Shown: one piece after another, positions 59,369 to 64,000 of the stretch
Layout: every line of letters begins with the position of its first letter
How positions within the stretch are numbered: the stretch's first letter is position 1
Source of the DNA: Nymphalis io
Taxonomy: Eukaryota; Arthropoda; Insecta; Lepidoptera; Nymphalidae
Length of the DNA: 64,000 nt
Assembly (NCBI RefSeq): GCF_905147045.1
Contig: NC_065889.1
Span: 3,911,001-3,975,000, forward strand
Direction: 5' to 3'
The notes under the pieces: model-generated
Seen by the model: the letters and a program-made list of their open reading frames with translations, nothing else
Told to the model about the DNA's origin: nothing
Databases searched by the model: none
Translations under genes and position numbers: made by a program

Positions 59369-60475
59369 TGTTGCAATATATAAATATATAATAAACGCTC
59401 ATTATCACTTTTAGTTAACTTTAAATAGAAAAACTTACTATTAATAATTTTGATGACTAACATTCAGTTGCATTTAAAGCAAAAAGTAAATTTGATATAA
59501 CGGAACACCACACTGTGTTCTATTAAGTCTTAAGTAGGGATCAAAATAATTAAATCAGATTGCCGAGGCAATGAAAAAGTGCTTGGGACAAAGAAGTTCG
59601 TGGCTGGACTTGAAATATATGATACGCAAGGCTTAAGGTAAATTATTATTAGGCGTTAATTTTCAATTCAATATTTAATTGTTTTTAGTACACTTACATG
59701 ATATAGAAAGATATCAAATATTGACTGTTCGTCAACTGACTCCGACATATGATCAAAAGCTTACACGTTACGAGTTATTTACAAGAGACTAGGAAGTCTG
59801 GCGGCCTCAACCATGGCCATCCGCTTATCTTTCGACATATGAGCGCTTTCCGCCCAGTGACCGTTAGTGCATTTTCAAAATATTTTATACATGATGGGAA
59901 TTTAAATTCATATTTTTTTTTATATAAGTTGGCCTCATTGCGTATTTAGAAAATAGAAATCTATTATTTATTTTCAATGCAATATTCTACATTAATCTAT
60001 GATTATATCGTGATTTTTAAAAAACGAGAAAAAAGGCTTAACAGAAAATGTTCTAAAAACGCATTTATCTACAGAAACTTATGAATTCCCTAACACGTGT
60101 AAGAATTACAATTTCAATTTATGTAAATACTTATCAGTAAGATTAATTAATATTAAAAAATATGTATATGTCGTTGATCATACGACTATTTATATTTGAT
60201 TTAAAAATAAATTCGTGTAATCAGGTCTGGTTTAAAATAAAGTGGTCGAGTGGGCAGTAGGAAGTGTGAACGGTTCCGGTAGTAATGTCAGTGACGACAC
60301 GAGGCCGATTTGGTCACCATAGACGTCTTTATCAAACAGTACTTCATAAGAATATATTTAGCTTGTAACAATTTAATCATCAAAGGTTGGGAATGACTTT
60401 AAAGAACAAGAAATAAATATAATATTAATATCTTATATCTATAATAAATATATTGTTTATAAAAAAAATATCAAA
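59369..60475. other. AT-rich non-coding DNA
   Basis: No recognisable feature. Confidence 0.5.
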
Positions 60476-60568
60476 TGCATGTGTTTAATTTGTGAGGCCT
60501 CCTCACAAATTAAACACATGCAAGCCAAGCAGTGGGACATTAACAGACTGTTACTGTACTGTTACTGT
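60476..60568 (+). mobile_element. Rearranged SINE remnant with a perfect 22-bp hairpin
   Basis: Bases 60,476-60,497 are the exact reverse complement of 60,501-60,522 with the 3-nt loop CCT. The left arm resembles the mid-body of the Metulj-like SINE ('CATGTG.TTAATTTGTG'). After the right arm the sequence continues as the normal SINE 3' end (AGCAGTGGGACATTAACAG, tail CTGTTACTGT). The element thus lost its head and most of its body and gained an inverted duplication. Confidence 0.88.
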
Positions 60569-61154
60569 AAATTTCATCCGATTCATAAACAAAACCTTTG
60601 ATTTAACACTCTAACTTGACTTCGCAGTATTTTGAAGCCTGTTTCGGGTGTTTCGGGTTTTTCATAAATTTCCGTATAAGGAGATGAGATATCATAACTT
60701 ACATTAGATTGTTGGCAGGAGTTGATATTGTATATAAGCAGAAATGAATGTATATTATCAGATCACCCATTTTGGTATCAGGCATTTACAACCAGTATAT
60801 ACTATAAAAAAGTTTTTAGTTATCAAATATATTTTAAAACGTAATACGTTGCCGTCGTTGCTAAACCTCAGTGTGAAGAGGTAAGTGACTGTAATTCTTG
60901 CATTTGTTTTGCTGGGACCAATGGGACCAGTTACTTTAATTCAATTTATTTGTCATTATAATAATCTATCATTATCGAATTTTAAATAAATTGTATTCTT
61001 GTATAATTACTTATTAATCGATTTAGATTAAGTGAATAAGTTGGCGCGGTTGCTTCCATAATTAACTTTAACATGAATTGTGATAAAATATAACTCATAT
61101 AGGCCTCTGCATCTTTGAAAGATGATTTAAGCGGCATCACGGAGGCACTTGCGT
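60569..61154. other. Non-coding DNA
   Basis: AT-rich. The last about 70 bases may be the 3' untranslated end of the LINE that follows. Confidence 0.45.
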
Positions 61155-61490
61155 TCATGACTGAAAAGACGAAGTGTATGCGCCCCCAGATGGGCGGGGG
61201 TTTGAAGCCCGTTCATGACGCCTAGTGCGTTTTTCTTTTAGTAATTTAAACCAGTCATTGTCATGCTTTGATTGACCTTCGTGAATAAGGCGTCGCCACT
61301 TGGCACGGTCCTCTGCCAGTTCCTCCCATCGATTGCTAGGGATGTTAAACGCAATCATATCACGCCTAGCGCAATCTTTGTAACGGAGCATAGACCGCCC
61401 AACAGACCTTTTTGCATCCACAACCTCTCCCAGTAGTATTTGCCTTGAAAGACGAGTCTGCTCCATTCGATGCACGTATCCCAAATAAAA
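61155..61490 (-). mobile_element. LINE reverse transcriptase C-terminal tail
   Basis: The minus strand keeps an open frame of about 110 codons with the tail found in many arthropod RT proteins: 'LGYVHRMEQTRLSRQIL', 'RSVGR..LRYKDCARRDM', 'WEELAEDRAKWR..IHEG'. The catalytic region is absent; it is a 5'-truncated copy. It resembles, but is distinct from, the RTE-like copy at 1.76-2.6 kb. Confidence 0.8.
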
Positions 61491-61679
61491 TATAACTAAT
61501 ATATATATTATTAAAATAATCAATTATATTATTACTTTATTGTATTTGTTAGTTAATTATATTCATCCAATAATTTGTATTACGATAACAGGTTCAATTT
61601 ATAAATGTTTGATTTAATTATTTTCATTAAAGCGTTAAATAAATACAAATAAAAGTTAAAAATATCTACTATATAAATC

Positions 61680-61830
61680 GTGACCGCGTGGAATGGTGGC
61701 AAGAATGCTAGCAGCATTTCCTCTTTGAATCGCAATTTCGATTCTCAGGGCGGAAAATGAACCAACCCTTCTATCACCAATACAGGCAATAAGACGGGGT
61801 GTAATATTGTTGATGAAAATTTTAAATAAT
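61680..61830 (-). mobile_element. Decayed retroelement tail, copy 2
   Basis: Closely similar to 3460-3600 ('GGCAAGAATGCTAGCAGCAT', 'TTTCCTCTTTGAATCGCAAT', 'AAGACGGGGTGTAATAT'), same orientation. It retains only the terminal 150 bases of the tail. Confidence 0.75.
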
Positions 61831-64000
61831 AATCCTTAATAAATGCGTATCAATTCAGAAGGGTGAAATAACAAAATATTGTAAAACACATAGACATATT
61901 TGTATATACAGAACGGAAGAATTAATGTTTACGAATAAACGTGTGTAATGATCTTGAGCAGGATTTCGGCGTCGGTTGCGACTTAGCCTTCGGCACTATG
62001 CCTTGACATTCAACTGGCACGATCGCTCAACCATTCCATTTTAAACTATACTCACTTCCGATCTATTGACTTCCTATGTCATTATCATTTACCAAGATAG
62101 AAACCGTATAACGTCACATATGTAGTATTTTTATTCTTCCGGGTTTCATCTGTATATTATGTTATTAAAAATTTACTATCGAATTTGGGACGACTCTCTA
62201 GATGGCTTATCTTGAACTGTTAACCGTGAGATACCGGTTTTAATTATTCGCAACACGAACAACGTTTACGTCATGGAATACTGCTACAGTATTAAAATAA
62301 AATACAAAGGTGAACAATACAATTTATAACAGACACATTTATGCATCTATTATTTGAATACAACTGGCATCCTCCCACTACAATGTTTTGAAAGGAAGCA
62401 GTGACATTCGTGATTCGGTACCTTTTCGCTTTCACCGCATTGGAAAGTGAGCGTAAAAAACGTATTTTGGCAACGGCAAAATGGCGTGAGTCCATCGACC
62501 CCATCGAGTCATAGACCATAAACAAAGGGCAGCATTTGAAGAAAGTTTCGTTTAAAAAGTGTTAGTCCTTTTTCACATGAGAGATGGATTATTTAGAGCG
62601 CGAAAACGTTTTGTTGTCGACGAAGAGTCTAAAGCTAAGGTTATAAAGGAATTTGATTTCAATTGAGTCTGTACAGGTCCTAATGCAGTCACGATTGTGA
62701 TTCACGAGACGATTTGGGAATGTCATGGTTAATACGGAACGGTGTTGGCTTTTGTTTTGCAATGTATGCGGGTTTATTATTGAAATTATTTCAGAATAGA
62801 CCTATTTGCACAATAGACATTGAGCGAATTGCCTAATTCAAATAACTATCCAATGGTAATCTATATGAGTTTCTTTATTGAGTATTATATTTCTTATTTA
62901 TCTAGATGCTTTGTTTTCATTTAAAATTACGTAGAACTATTGATATTAATCTAAAAAAAATAAGTTAAAAGTAAAAATAAAACTTGACAACAACACAAAG
63001 AAATGTTATCTTATTATTCATTTACTATATAAAATTTTAGAGAAAGTCTTATGACGAGATGTGACTTTATATAACGAAAGAACGCTCGAACAAAATTTCT
63101 CGTGAACCTGAATAATGTTCCATAGAAACTTAACAAGATTGAATTATTGCTAAAATCGTATCGTATAGTTTATTGTGATGTTTTTATTGCCAAAACGAAA
63201 TTGATTAATAACAGATTTCGCAATATTTAATTCGTAAAGATAAAGTTTCAATTAAATTAGATATTAAGTCAAGCCTTACATTTGTGTTGTTGTTACTTCT
63301 TCCTATAATGTTTTGAGTTTTATTATTAAAACTGACACCTGTTCGTATTCTTTGATATAACGTAAGATCATTCAGACCAATGTCACTAGTTCGTTCTAAA
63401 AGGCAGTGAAGGTCTCAAAGCAATCACTCTGTTAAACAAGTAATCATTTAAAACTTTATTAGAGGTAAAATAAATCATATATGATAATTGTCTATATATA
63501 TTATGATATATGATCATTTATTAAAAAGATGGATTATTCATTTTTTATTTAACTTTTATACTTTAGAGACTGGTGAAAAAACGTACAATTACTATTATCA
63601 TCATATCATCAATATATCAGTTAATTAACTCCAAGAATGAAGTTTACAATCTTAATGGTTATAAAGTATAAATAAAGATGACAGATGTTTATGAAACGGA
63701 AACTTTAAAACAGTACACATAAAAAACATTTAAAATATTCAAAATCAAAATCTGTGGATATTAAGGCTATAACAGAGCATTTTTATGCGTAAAATGTTCA
63801 AGGGTACAAACATAGTGTTGATATTTTTAACGATATTTCTCATTTACTTGAGAAAATATATCCGTAGTTATATATATTGTTCTAGTATGGAATGCATAAT
63901 GAATGAAAACATTATTTTACGTTTGAAATAGGGCTTTAAAATGAGATATAATAGTAGAGAATTTTTAATTAATTATTGAATTTATATTATATATAACAAC
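61831..64000. other. AT-rich non-coding DNA to the window end
   Basis: No gene recognised. A 77-codon minus-strand frame at 62,292-62,525 lies in a slightly GC-richer patch but shows no domain. Confidence 0.45.

Noticed and set aside
1..64000. CRISPR arrays, operons, phage or bacterial defence genes
   Set aside because: Intron-containing animal genes throughout and no regularly spaced repeats; bacterial features are not expected or seen.

Overview
The window is a piece of an AT-rich, intron-containing animal genome that reads as lepidopteran, most likely a butterfly. The evidence is the protein-coding genes (insect-type HR4 nuclear receptor, eIF3i, PP6 catalytic subunit, Ro60, CCDC28, an RNF4-type RING protein) and the repeats. 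These include several copies of a tRNA-headed SINE resembling the Metulj SINEs of nymphalid butterflies, a second short dispersed element, and decayed non-LTR retrotransposons of RTE-like and jockey-like types. Family names come from recognition of motifs and wording; no database search was run.

Layout. 1-12.6 kb holds no confident host gene: RTE- and jockey-type remnants, a SINE, a (TA)n tract, perfect short hairpins, and one candidate orphan coding exon on the minus strand (4670-4762). 12,622-14,355 (+) is an intronless RING protein with SUMO-interaction motifs (RNF4/degringolade type). An inverted pair of SINEs sits near 16 kb. CCDC28 (17,469-18,062, -) and an 11-exon Ro60 gene (20,423-25,530, +) are arranged head to head. 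PP6 catalytic subunit (29,799-32,020, +, 6 exons) and eIF3i (35,190-37,607, -, 5 exons) are tail to tail, with a nested retroelement block between them. After a 6.5 kb gene-poor stretch, the nuclear receptor HR4 (44,175-55,523, -, 8 coding exons) fills the next 11 kb, with CpG-rich islands in its introns. From 55.5 kb to the end I see only repeats and AT-rich DNA.

The genes are unrelated housekeeping or regulatory genes rather than a pathway cluster. They cover SUMO-targeted ubiquitination, Y-RNA/misfolded RNA binding, PP6 phosphatase, translation initiation and ecdysone-cascade transcription. Most notable points: (1) the Ro60 protein has lost the metal-binding (MIDAS) signature of its C-terminal vWA domain and carries low-complexity inserts there; (2) the RING gene has an in-frame 144-bp tandem duplication of a SIM-like unit; (3) HR4 has CpG-rich intronic DNA directly upstream of an exon that could supply an alternative N terminus; (4) several perfect or near-perfect hairpins, three of them with 3-4 nt loops, lie in or beside decayed transposons. 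I did not find a convincing new multi-gene system.
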